A stretch of 64,000 nt of DNA. Origin: Theobroma cacao (Eukaryota > Streptophyta > Magnoliopsida > Malvales > Malvaceae). The stretch lies in contig NC_030858.1 in assembly GCF_000208745.1 (NCBI RefSeq), forward strand, positions 11,226,454-11,290,453, given 5' to 3'. Each line of letters begins with the position of its first letter. The stretch's first letter is position 1. The notes under the pieces were generated by a model that ran no database searches, was not told where the DNA came from, and saw nothing but the letters and a program-made list of their open reading frames with translations. Shown here in pieces: positions 12,597 to 22,999 of the stretch. The position numbers and the translations under genes were made by a program.

Positions 12597-13409
12597 GGTG
12601 GGGGGATTGTTGGTGTATTTTCAAAATAAAAAGATAGTCTCTTAATATGGAAAGCTATCTTAGCTCAAAGGTTATGTCACATAGTATGACTATTGGATTA
12701 TAGGTGAGTTTTTCAAATGAATAGTTATGCCTCTTGAAAAATGACATGTTGGAAAAACACCTCTAAATTTAAAAGTTATGAGACAATTGAAAGACACCAC
12801 AATTCAAGAGTTTGGATATAAAAAGATAACTTTTCATATTATAGCTCAAAGGTTATGTCTCATGGAATGAATGATTGTCCTTCCATAAAGTGATTATTGA
12901 AACAATACCTTTATCCAAGATTGTGTTTTTCAAAATGCAAAGGTGTCTTTAAGATAAAGAAGTACTTTGCTGAAAGGATTGTATCTTTGAGAAGAGACAC
13001 TTGCATGCCTATATAAAGAACTTGCTACCAACCATTTTGATACACCAAAAACAAATAAGACAAGAGCAAAAGAAGTGTTATGTCTAAAAATAAACATAAA
13101 CACTTAAGTTCCCATCATGTACCAAAAGAGTTCAAATTCCTTATAATCTACTTGCTACAAAAAGTAGGCTCTAAGCCCAAACAACTTTGCAAATCTTTGG
13201 GTGTATCTAGCAGTCTATTCTCATAAAGTGTAAAGGCGAAGTTAGATGTTGGCTTCATTGTATCTCTCAGGCTATTCGCATAATTCCCCTTTTACATATC
13301 AAGTGGTGGAGGTGAAATAAGTCTTAAAGATAGCATCTAGTGAAAGGCTCGTCTTAAAGTCAATTTTGCCGGTTCTTTGAATTCCATCTAAACCCCATTT
13401 GCACCAACA
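12597..13409 (+). mobile_element. Copia 3' LTR with polypurine tract
   Basis: A purine run, GGTGGGGGGAT, at 12597-12607 directly precedes the LTR start TGTTGG at 12608. The LTR is 802 bp and ends CACCAACA at 13409; the ends are inverted repeats. A promoter-like CTATATAAAG lies near 13010 and has a counterpart near 6038 in the 5' LTR. Visible divergence between the two LTRs indicates an old insertion. Confidence 0.85.
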
Positions 13410-14598
13410 GCACCTTGCCATGATGCTTAAGAATTTTCTGTAAATATCCTTTTCTCACCCTATTTGAGATATTATTAACAAAAACTGAGATTACTCCAAA
13501 CATTGATTTTTTTTTTTGTGCATTTTATGACATGTTGAGTTACTTCCAAATGAACTTCAATGAATCATTTTTGATATGTTGGATGAGCAACTTTGGGGAG
13601 ATAAGTGGCCAGGAGCTCTTCAAAGAAATTGACAAGTTAAAAGAAAAACTTCATGTCATGTTTGTTTAGTTGCTAATTTTCTGTCGATTTTTTTTCTAGA
13701 TAAATAAAACATTGCATATCAAAAGATTAAAAAAAGAAAAACAAAACAAAAACATGTGCTAAGCTAGGTATATAACAACCTCTTTTTTCTTTCACGTACG
13801 GAAATCAAAACATTTTATCTTCAAAACTTTTAAAAACTAAAGTTAAAGAAAATGCAATTAAATTATAGCAAATCTAGTGTAGTGCAATTGCATGTTAAAC
13901 AAAATAATTAATAACTTGACAAAATTCATTCCAAATAAAATAGTTTGGCAAAGTAATGTAGTTCCAAGTAGAGGAAAGTCTAAATTCACAACATATTTTG
14001 TCAATAAGTTCATAATTAATGATTGAATGAGCTTATTAATTGTGATAAATAAAGTCTCAATTCACAACATCTTTTGTCACTAAGTTCATAATTAATGATT
14101 GAATCAGCTTATTAATTGTGATAAATATCACGATTCATTTTCCAAAAAAACATCTCATTCGTTCAACTTTAAAATTTCATTAAGTTAAGATTGAATTCTG
14201 AGACAAGTAAATCGTTATTCACGAGATACAAGTTTAGTATGACTTATGAATTCATTATAGAAATAGTTACGCGTATCAATTATTGCATTGAGCTGTAAAG
14301 GTAACACACCTGTTAAGGAGTTGGGGTCGTAAAAGTGCTGAAAAATAACACAAACGTGATAAAATGGCTCATGGCTATATTCAATGAATTGAGAAGATAT
14401 GTTTATCTTCTATTGATATATTAGGTTTATTTTGTCTTTTAGAGAAAGAAAAAAGAATGGATAATTATTATACTATGGACTTTGGCATCGAAAAAGCCAA
14501 AACAACTACTAAACAAGTATGAATGAACAAATATTTGCATGTTAAAAATGTTCACCGCATTTATCAAGCCATTAGTTTAATATCGGTTTTTCAAGGGG
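13410..14598. other. Intergenic region upstream of the lipase
   Basis: No gene seen. The first 250 bp after the Copia element contain fragments without a clear frame. The rest is AT-rich and holds the 76-bp tandem duplication described separately. Confidence 0.5.
13975..14126 (+). repeat. 76-bp sequence duplicated in tandem
   Basis: Two copies, 13975-14050 and 14051-14126, each begin AAAGTCT and end TGTGATAAAT, with only four or so differences. Both contain ATAATTAATGATTGAAT. The pair lies about 575-725 bp upstream of the lipase start codon, within reach of its promoter. Confidence 0.85.
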
Positions 14599-14605
14599 GG
14601 AGTGC

Positions 14606-14616
14606 TGTATATAAAT
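14606..14616 (+). promoter_or_regulatory. TATA box of the lipase gene
   Basis: The motif GTATATAAATC lies about 85 bp upstream of the ATG at 14699, a normal plant TATA-to-start distance with a short 5' leader. No other TATA-like motif fits this gene better. Confidence 0.6.
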
Positions 14617-14698
14617 CAGGCAGAAAATAGCTAGGAGTCGCATCGTCATAAGAAATCACAAAAAGGTTTTGAGGAGTACCGATCAGCTTCAAATAGTG

Positions 14699-17600
14699 AT
14701 GGCCAACTCTATAGCATCTCGCTGGAGGGATCTCAGTGGAGAGAGTGATTGGAAGGATCTGTTGCATCCTCTCGATCTTGATCTCCGCCGCTATATTATT
14801 CACTATGGTGAAAGGTGTGGAGCCGTTGGAGATCTGTTTAATGATACAAAGGCATCGAGGGGGTTTGGCCATAGCCTATATCCAGCAGATGAGTTTTTCT
14901 CCAGGGCTGGTCTCGAAATTGGAAATCCATTCAAGTACAGCGTGACCAATTTCTTTTATGCCGCCTCAGATATTGTACAGTCCGCTTGGTTTGGATATGT
15001 GGCAGTGACCACAGATGATGGAAAGGCTGTTCTAGGAAGGAGGGATATTTTGGTTGCTTGGAGAGGAACCATGACAGACTCGGAGTCGATTAACGATGTA
15101 CAGTTTTTTCCAACTTCAGCTTCAGAGCTATTTGGAGAGGACAATGATCCTCAGGTGCACTCTGGCTTTCTCTCTCTTTATACTGGGAGAAGCTCCAATT
15201 CTCCTTACAGCAAGACCAGTGCCAGAGACCAGGTAAAATCTTGACCTTGATGTGAGTTTGACCAGGTCTAACCTTTTCAAACTTAAGCATAGTCCGTCCA
15301 TGGACTTATATTTTTATTAATATATATAGTTATATATATATATATATATTAAAATATACTACTTATTAAATAAAATTACAATTTTGAATTAAGATGGACG
15401 ACCAAATTTTAAAATAAAAAATTGTGAAAAATGGTCAACCTCATAACATCATTTTCAAAAATAACCCTTAATATAAATTTAATTGCTTTTACTTAATTTT
15501 TTCCATCACTTGACAAAAATCCGTTGAAGCCACTTCAAATAAATTAAATCATTTATCACAATTTTTTCTATTGATTTCTTTCTTCGTCATACATCTGTTG
15601 TGCTCCTGATTTCTCTCTCACCATCCAGCTTTCTTTAATTTTATTGATTTCTATCTCCAGCATCCATTTATTATGCTCCCAATTTCTCTCTCCTACCATC
15701 CAGCTCTCTCTAATTTTACCACCATCACTCTCTCTATCTATTTCTCATCATATTGTTGTTGATTTACAGACCAAAGAGCAAAGATGACATAAATGCATAT
15801 ACTTGGGGTTTATTGATTTACATTCACAGAATCCAAAGTTGATGAGTTAAAGTTCTACAAGTAAAATCTGTAAATTAAAATACTGCTCAAAGTTGTTACA
15901 TGCTATGCTTGCATGTAACAACTCTAATGCACTTGGCATGTAATAAATCTATTAAATATGACATGATTTAAACATGGCATGTAACTTGGTCTCTATCTTT
16001 GTATTTCATTAGGACATAAATTGTTAGATTTAAACACCTTAAACAAATAACTTTTTTTTTTTAACATGACGTGTAACAATTTTTTTCAACATTGTACTTG
16101 GTCTCTATCTTTGTATTTCACTAAAACATAAACTCTTGGAGCTAAACACTTTAAACATGACACGAAAAAACCTTCTTTTTCAACGTAAGTTTTTTAATAT
16201 GACCTATAACTTGGTCTATTTTTTTGTATTTCACTAAAACATAAACTCTTAAAGTTAAACACCTTAAACCTAATGTGTAATAACTTTTTTTGTTCAACGT
16301 AACAATTTTTTTTTCAACATGGTGTATAACTTGGCCTCTTTGTATTTTACTAGGACATAAACTTTTAGAGTTAAACATTTTAAAAATAACATGTAACAAT
16401 GTTTTTTTTCAACAAAACATGTAACAATAATTTTTCAAATATGGCGTGTGGTCAACATGACGTGTAACAATTGCTTTTTAAACATGGTGTGTAACAATAT
16501 TTTTTTTTTTTAGTTTTATGGGCTAGTCTTTTTGTCGAAGTTCTTGCAACAGTTACATACCATTAGTACATCCTTAGGGCTGCAGTTATCAAGGCTTTGG
16601 AATCCTTTTGCAGCAATCCGACCAACTAAAGAAAAACAAAAACAAAAAACTCATTGAAAACCAAAATAGCTTTGTTTCCACTTCTCTTTTTCTTTTTCTC
16701 CATTTGTTCATTTATGTGTATGGGAGGATGATTATAATGATGACTCTTCTTTCTTCTTTTTTATCTTTCTTTTTTTATACTTTAAATATTTTGTTGTTAG
16801 CTTGTACATCTCTGTATCATTGTTATTGGGTAGTGGTTGGTGTTAATTTTTTTCTTTTTGAAAAAAATAATATTTTTTTCGCGCTTGAATATGAAGAGTT
16901 TTGATTAAGGGCAATTTTACTCAAAAATCTTTCTCTTGGCTAAAAATAAATTTTTGAAGACACCTTATCTTTGAAGGCTAAAAAAAATCATCCTATTTTA
17001 AAATCCTTTTTCAAACTTAACAATTTCATATTGAATTTACTTGTGAGTCTAAATAGGTAATTTTTGGACAATTCTATTTGAGACTCTTCTAATCTACTTG
17101 ATTTACTCATATTATACTTTTCTAAGTAAAACTTTCTCTTTATTATTGCATATGGTTATATATCGAATAATATTACCCTAATCTCATAAATAGAAGAAAT
17201 TAAAACTGAAAAACCTTTATAAGAGAAAGTGACATTAAAATACAATATTTATGGGACCAAGGAAAGACAATACTACTAGTTAATTAGTATACTACTGATT
17301 CGTTTAACTAAGTTATATGATCACTACTGCTTTCTAACTAATTGATCTCCACTTTAAAATGTTGGATCAAATTGAACAAAAACTCTTTTGTTACCTTGGT
17401 CCAGGTTCGGGAAGCGGTTAGGAAACTGGTGGACAAGTATCAAGACGAGGATATTAGCATAACTGTAACAGGCTACAGCTTGGGCGCTGCACTTGCAACG
17501 CTAAGCGCGATGGACATAGTTGCTAGTGGATATAACAAGCCTACTGGCAATTCAGAAAAGTCGTGCATGGTCACAACCTTTACGTATGCTGGTCCACGAG

Positions 17601-18022
17601 TGGGGAATGAAGGTTTTAAGAAAGTATTTGAGGGACTGAGTGATCTTCATCTCCTACGCATCACAAACTCCACAGATATCGTTCCAAAGATTCCAATTTT
17701 ATTTGGCATCTACACCCACGTGGGAGAGGAGTTGGAAATTGACACCACCAAGTCAGACTACTTAAAGAGCAACGCCGATGCTCATAATTTGGACGTTTAC
17801 TTGCATGGAGTTGCAGGGGTCCAGGAAACCAATGGAGATTTTACGCTGGAAGTTGATCATGATATTGCACTGATAAACAAACATTTAGATGGCCTGAAAG
17901 ACGATTACAAAATCCCACCTGAATGGTGGAACAACGAGAATTTCAAAAATATGGTTCAAATGGACGATGGTCACTGGAAGCTAGTGGACAATGCTTATGT
18001 GCCGGATCCTCCAAGTGCTTGA
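14699..18022 (+). CDS. Class-3 lipase, phospholipase A1-II type (two exons)
   Basis: Exon 1 is 14699-15232 and exon 2 is 17405-18022. They join in phase 0 across a GT..AG intron to give 383 residues. The family hydrolyses the sn-1 ester of phospholipids or other acyl lipids, usually in the cytosol; there is no signal or plastid peptide here. The nucleophile elbow GYSLG places the serine at residue 203, and Asp269 lies in NSTDIVPKIP. The 66-residue Ser-Asp spacing is what I recall for Arabidopsis PLA1-II gamma. The catalytic His is probably His305 (AHNLD) or His312 (VYLHG). Other family hallmarks are SIASRWRDLSG at the start, GYVAVTTDDGKAVLGRRDI, VAWRGT and WWN near the end. The ATG at 14699 is preferred to an in-frame one at 14669 because MANSIASRW matches the family start. 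Around residues 93-97 it appears some 15-20 residues shorter than typical members. It looks intact and is probably expressed. Confidence 0.93.
15233..17404 (+). other. Single intron of the lipase gene
   Basis: The donor is CAG|GTAAAATC at 15232/15233 and the acceptor is GGTCCAG|GTTCGG at 17404/17405. At 2172 bp it is larger than the exons combined. Most of it is repeat: a TA run near 15318-15350, a CT-rich region at 15590-15740, and the Mutator-like fragment at 15895-17000. No open frame in it resembles a known protein. Confidence 0.85.
15895..17000. mobile_element. Fragment of a Mutator-like element inside the lipase intron
   Basis: From about 15895 to 16510 the sequence repeats the core GGCATGTAACA and close variants (for example ACATGACGTGTAACAA) about a dozen times, separated by T-rich spacers. 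After 370 bp comes a stretch beginning GCGCTTGAATATGAAGAG (about 16880) and continuing GGGCAATTTTACTC and TTCTCTTGGCTAAAAA. The same two ingredients occur together at 51420-51880 next to a DUF1985/Ulp1 gene. The fragment has no coding sequence, so it is either the end of a larger element or a non-autonomous derivative. Confidence 0.6.
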
Positions 18023-18047
18023 TTACAAGTCGGGTCATGCATTTTAT

Positions 18048-18059
18048 AATAAAAATAAA
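18048..18059 (+). terminator. Polyadenylation signals of the lipase
   Basis: Two overlapping-type AATAAA hexamers at 18048-18053 and 18054-18059 lie about 30 bp after the stop codon, in an AT-rich stretch suited to 3' end formation. Confidence 0.5.
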
Positions 18060-18139
18060 GAGATTATATCTCTATGATACGAATAACCGGTCCTCAAAAA
18101 CCAAGTGGAGACCAACACAAAGTGGGGGATTTGTCATTT

Positions 18140-18600
18140 AATAGTTTTCTATTGGTCAAGAAAACATAGGTTGGCTCGTCGCTACTTGGTGTGTTTTTTT
18201 CCTTTTTTCTGTTGTACCTGCCATGTGCTCTTTGTCTTTGTGTCGGTTGCTTCCAAAAATTTGTTTTGCAGCACCAACCGTGGTTTGTACTTTGTTTGCT
18301 GTAAAACAGTAAAATTCTTGTTTCGGAAAAGCTTGAATCAAATCTATTGGATTAAAAAGTTCGTATACAAAATTCATAGTACTATATATGGCCGAACGAG
18401 TACTAGCTACAGCAAGCAGAACCCAAAGCCAATCAATGAGGTCCTCGCCTCTCAGAACTACCTGCTTTGCGAGCAAATCTGCCAAGTGATCAATGTTTCT
18501 ATTTATATGAATGAAAGAGAGCTCCTTGCTGATGGAATTTAACTGTAATAAATGGCGTTGAAAATACCGGCCTAAACCCCAGGCATGAAGTGTCTTGATT
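18140..18600 (-). pseudogene. LINE-type RNase H fragment and 3' tail
   Basis: On the minus strand about 18600-18430 reads as the end of a RNase H-like domain found at the C-terminus of plant LINE-derived reverse transcriptases: FIHINRNIDHLADLLAKQVV. The pattern of a His followed by an ADxLAK motif is typical. The open frame continues to about 18156 without recognisable domain, probably over non-coding tail sequence. It lies just downstream of the lipase in opposite orientation. No polyA or target duplication was found, so the boundaries are approximate. Confidence 0.5.
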
Positions 18601-18689
18601 TCTTCGTGATTTTTTTGGCTAAACTTAGGTTTCTATTTGGAGTCTTTTGGTTGGTGTGGTGATTTGTTGTGAGTTTTTGTAAAGTTGGC

Positions 18690-18890
18690 ATGCTGATTGC
18701 AAGTAACTTCACCCCAAATTCCTAAGTTAGCCAAGAACAATTTTGATAATTGGAGTCTAGAAATGAAGATGTTCTTGGGGTCTCAAGACTTATAGGAGAT
18801 TATTCACAAGGGGTTTGATGACCTACTTTAGAAGAGGAGGAGAGACTAGCCAAGGCTCAATAGACTACTCCTAAGGAAGCAAGGAGGATA
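18690..18890 (+). pseudogene. Copia gag, left part (outermost layer of a nest)
   Basis: The frame reads as the start of a Copia UBN2-type gag, with NFDNWSLEMKMFLGSQDL around 18735-18790, followed by EIIHKGFDDLL. It stops in the middle of the domain at about 18890, where LINE sequence begins. The missing continuation resumes at 27861. No LTR of this Copia is recognised. Confidence 0.7.
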
Positions 18891-19039
18891 TGTTCTGCGT
18901 TTCAGTTTCCCCCTTTAGGGGCTTCCGGGACATTGTGTCTTTGTTAGCTGGCGTCAAGATGCGAAGTAGTACGACTCTATTAGAGAAAAAAAAAACAGGG
19001 GCGAAGAGAGGATAATACCACTATTATACCAACATAAAA

Positions 19040-20351
19040 CAAAAAAAATTTACACTAGAGAAGTCCACCATGGGAGAAACAAGGTGGCTGGATAGTTTGT
19101 TCTCAATCTATGTCTACAACCTAAGCAAGGGGGTAATGTGGTAAGTGATTAAGGGCGCATTCCAAGAGTACGGGAGAGTCGTCGACGTCTTTATGCCGAG
19201 GAAAAGATTTCAAGACCAAGGGAGAGAATCTGCTTTCGTGTTCGTTAGGTGCAGGGAACGTTTTGAAATGGTCAAAGCATTAAAGTGGGGAGGACACTAG
19301 AGGATTGATGGTAAGCAAGTGATGATTCGTAAGGCTGAACCAATAAACAAAGTGCAGAGAGAGGGAAGGACAAATATGATTGGTGAACTGAAAAGCGAAC
19401 GGTTTAGTGGGGCTTAGGGAAAGTGATAAACGAACGTACAAGGATGCCGCTCTTGAGCAAGGTAGAGTGAACGAGAAGGAAAAGGAAATATTAAAGGCTA
19501 TGGTGAAAGATAACGACGGGAAAATTTATCAGGGCAGAGGACAAGAAGGTGGTGACAGACAGTAGGGTGGAAACCAACAAAATGGTAACGGAATGACGAC
19601 AATTACCACTAATATTCTTGATAATGAAATGACCTGGGTGATGAGTAATACAGTAGGGAGACTTAAAGCACGAGTGACTTGTGAAGCCATCCAAGAAGGC
19701 TTGGTTAATTGAAGACTTGAGAATTTTAGGGAAAATTCTTGGCTGTCGACGAAAAACACATACAAGAGGGAGAGATTTAACCAAGCTCATGTTTTGGTTA
19801 ATTTTAGCAGTAGAGCCAAGATACCAAATCGAGTATGGCTTCAAGCTGCTGATCAGTCTTCAATTATTTTTGTTAATATTGTTGGAATTGAGGGAAGCAA
19901 AGATTTAGAAGTTTATGTGAAAGGTAAGGAGAAACAGCAAGTTTCAGGTGAGGCTATCAATAACAAGGGTGGAGCAGGAGATCTCAACGGTGAGGAAAGA
20001 GAAGATAAAACAGTGGGGCAGCAGAACGGCGAGATTGAGGTAGGGTACTTCTTAAGGAAAGGTGAGATAACAACAAGGCAATCTGACAAGCCAGAGGATT
20101 TTGAATTAAAGTTGGAACATAGAACCCTAACTACAAGGCAACAAATCTTCGAGGATCAAGGAATGCGTCACATTTTTCAGAGGAGATTAAGTAATACTCT
20201 GTAGAGGTCTGAGACAAATGAAAAAGGAAAAGAGAGAGCAAGATAGAAGGGCAACTGCAGAGAGAAAAGTCATGCCAAAACATAAGGTCAGAGGTTCACC
20301 CATGCTGCAAGTGCAAAGAAAAAATGGATAATGCTGATTGGAAAAATGGAC
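19040..20351 (+). pseudogene. LINE ORF1 (RNA-binding), left part
   Basis: An RRM-like RNA-binding domain is visible from about 19075: SIYVYNLSKGV, then EYGRVVDVFMPRKR and SAFVFVRCRERFEMVKAL. Such domains sit at the N-terminus of plant LINE ORF1 proteins. A charged linker region follows in several frames, including an open piece at 19794-20204. There are multiple stops and shifts. The sequence is cut off at 20351 by the Copia LTR; the C-terminal part is at 26864-27330. Confidence 0.7.
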
Positions 20352-20834
20352 TGTTAGATTTTCTAGTAAAATTCTTGCCTGGACTTACATTATTTGTTTT
20401 TGTATTTTATCAAAATTAGACTAAGATAATTTGGTCTTGATCAAGTGACAATATTATAGTCTATAATATGATCTAATAAAGTGGACTAGATTCTAATGTT
20501 ATATGCGGGTTTAAAAGTGTAGGCCTGTGTAGGAAACTATAAATCCTATGATGGGTGGGACTAGGAATTCACTATATAAAGGTAAGGTTAGGTCCCCTCT
20601 GTTGTCTACAATGACATAAAGATCTCACCCATTAGAGAGTCATAAAGAAAAAGAGAGGAAGATCCTAGTGTACTGAGTATCAGTAATTAATCTAGTTAGT
20701 ATTATTTTTGTTGTATTATTTCCACTGTTAAACTATGGATTAGATATCAAGTATGTTTTAAATTCTTACTATATTAGATCTTGGATTAGTTTAAATTATT
20801 TATACATAATGTTTTTCAATTGGTATTAGAGCCA
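20352..20834 (+). mobile_element. Copia 5' LTR and primer binding site
   Basis: The LTR starts TGTTAGATTTTC at 20352 and ends ATGTTTTTCA at 20818. It includes a promoter-like CTATATAAAGG near 20572. Three bases later comes TGGTATTAGAGCCA (20821-20834), one base off the usual Copia primer binding site for initiator methionine tRNA. Confidence 0.8.
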
Positions 20835-20854
20835 ACATGGTTAGGATTTAGAAC

Positions 20855-20856
<2 letters not shown>

Positions 20857-20913
<57 letters not shown>

Positions 20914-20951
20914 ATTAGAAAATGACCCCANATATATATATATATATATAA

Positions 20952-20989
<38 letters not shown>

Positions 20990-20990
20990 C
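20857..20990. repeat. TA microsatellite with one ambiguous base
   Basis: Runs of TA dinucleotides at about 20857-20907 and 20932-20982 flank a short unique stretch. The single N of the window is at 20931. The two halves look like a local duplication including ATTTGTTG; length here may be an assembly artefact. Confidence 0.85.
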
Positions 20991-22999
20991 ATAAATCATG
21001 ACTACATATTAAGGTCCTGTGTGGTTTTTGAATTTATGTAATTACATCATTAAAACACATAATTATCTTTGTATAATGCAATTAGATCTTGAGTACGCTC
21101 AATTGTTGATATATGATTGGTGATATGGTTGTTTGGTTGAATTTCATTTATGTAATTGAATGAAATCATATTTGATAAATTGGACTTTTTCAAGGGTTGT
21201 GAGTTTTAACTATTTTAAGTTAAGAAGAACTTGATTTTATGTAATTTTGTTAAATTACCTTAGGTTTATTATTTCTTGATGAGTTAAAATTGTTATTAAG
21301 GCTACAAAGCTTGATTCAACTAATCGTTTTCATCAAATTAAACACTGACACGAGTCTATGGATTTGACTTAAATTTGTCATGTTAAGTTGAGATCTTCAT
21401 AGGTTTATAAATTTAATTTTTGGTAATTGATTTTATCAATATATTTAAGGCTTTTGTTCATCTTAATACAAGGATTAAATCGGTATATAAATTTTAACTT
21501 GATTTGGCTTGTGGTTAAAGAAATTAAAGTTTAAAGTTTTGGGTTGAAGATTAAAACTCAATTTTTGATTTGATGAAAACTCTTAATTTTTATGTGTTTA
21601 AGTTCGATTTTATCTCTACAAATCACTGTTATATGTCATAGAGATGAATCCTAAGTTTTGATTGCATAAAAATTGAGTATAAAGGATCAAATATTGAGGA
21701 AAATCAAAATAAGTCATAAACGGGTATGAAACCTGAAAATTTGCTCTAATTCATCTCCATTTAAGATGTTTTGATAAGTTTTAAGGCATGGGTATTATAA
21801 AACAAAGTCTTTATTGAGATTTGGAATGGTCAATTTCATAAAAAAAATACTTGAAAAGTCAAGAATTAGAAATTAGCCTAAAAGACTCAAATGAGTTAAA
21901 TTTAACCCAACTGGGTTGGATTTGACCCAACTAGAGATTGAAAGAGGAGGAAAACTGGTTGGACAATGAAGCCCACTCTCAAATGTGGCAAGTAAGGCAT
22001 GTAGGCCCATTAGGCCCATACTTTTTGAAATAATTTTTTTTGCAGTTCACCCTCACTTGCCCAACTCTACATATTGTGCTATCTTATTGAATTTTTAATG
22101 CAGGTTTAATATTTATTTATTTATTTTTTATGTGCTTTTAATTAATTATTTTGGATATTTTGGTAAGATATTTCTAAAATGTATGTGACAAAAAAATAAT
22201 ATGCATATGTTTGAGTTGAATGGTAGCATGTACTCTCCCTAGATATTTGTGTGTTTTATATACTCTCGGAATAAAGTTATAGAATACAAATTGAAAACTA
22301 AAACCATATAAAGTTTTTTTTTTTCAAAGCAACAAGGATATTTAGTGACATGGATAGAGATATAATAATTGATTATGTCATAAGGATATGTCAAGTGTGA
22401 AGGTATGATTTTAGAGTATAATGCCCCATACTCATCAAGTTAGTGATGAAGTGAATAAAATCATACCACGAAGTTTATGGGTAATATAAAGCAATATCCT
22501 ATTATGAGAGAAGTTTCATTATGCTTGTTAATTTGTAGTCACTTAAGTGGGCAATTGGTTAGTGTTGTGGAATTATTGTTCCCATATGTTGTAAGGATGT
22601 ATCTGATTTTGGTGTAAATTCATTCACCTAAAGGTGGTGTTGTTTTTTCTTTTTTCTATATTAAAATTAGAGGGTAGCACATAAAAACATGTGTAGGGAT
22701 TGGTTAGTCTTAGTAATTTATTCACCTAAAGGTGGTAAGTTACAAAGGTTGTGTTATATTCTCATAATTGATTTTGTGTGAAATAGCTCTTGATTACATG
22801 TCATGCATTCAACCTAAAGGTGTTTACATGATGATGCCTGAACTCTTTGGTTATACTCATTTATGGTTTTGGAGTATTAGACTTACCCTATTTATCCTAA
22901 TTAAGTTGCATTGTATAAATTCTTTTTTTCAAGTCACCTTTTCTGTCAATAAAATACTTGGTCATCATGAGATTTTGACTAGATCAAACTTTAAGGATT

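Larger units (their letters stand above)
5641..13409 (+). mobile_element. Decayed Copia retrotransposon with both LTRs
   Basis: The 5' LTR starts TGTGGTGTAT at 5641. The 3' LTR starts TGTTGGTGTAT at 12608 and ends CACCAACA at 13409. The two are clearly homologous, sharing for example the blocks GGAAAGCTATCTTA, CAAGAGTTTGGATA and ATCTAAACCCCATTTGCA. The 5' LTR is cut by a solo LTR at 6398-9273 and resumes to about 9340. The flanks TCACC (5636-5640) and GCACC (13410-13414) match at four of five positions and are probably the target duplication. The inside order gag, protease, integrase, reverse transcriptase is that of Copia. RNase H is missing, and all reading frames carry stops. This element cannot be autonomous. 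Confidence 0.9.

Noticed and set aside
18105..18542. 145-codon plus-strand reading frame after the lipase stop
   Set aside because: It overlaps the lipase 3' end and is antisense to a LINE RNase H fragment; composition and lack of any motif make it a shadow frame.
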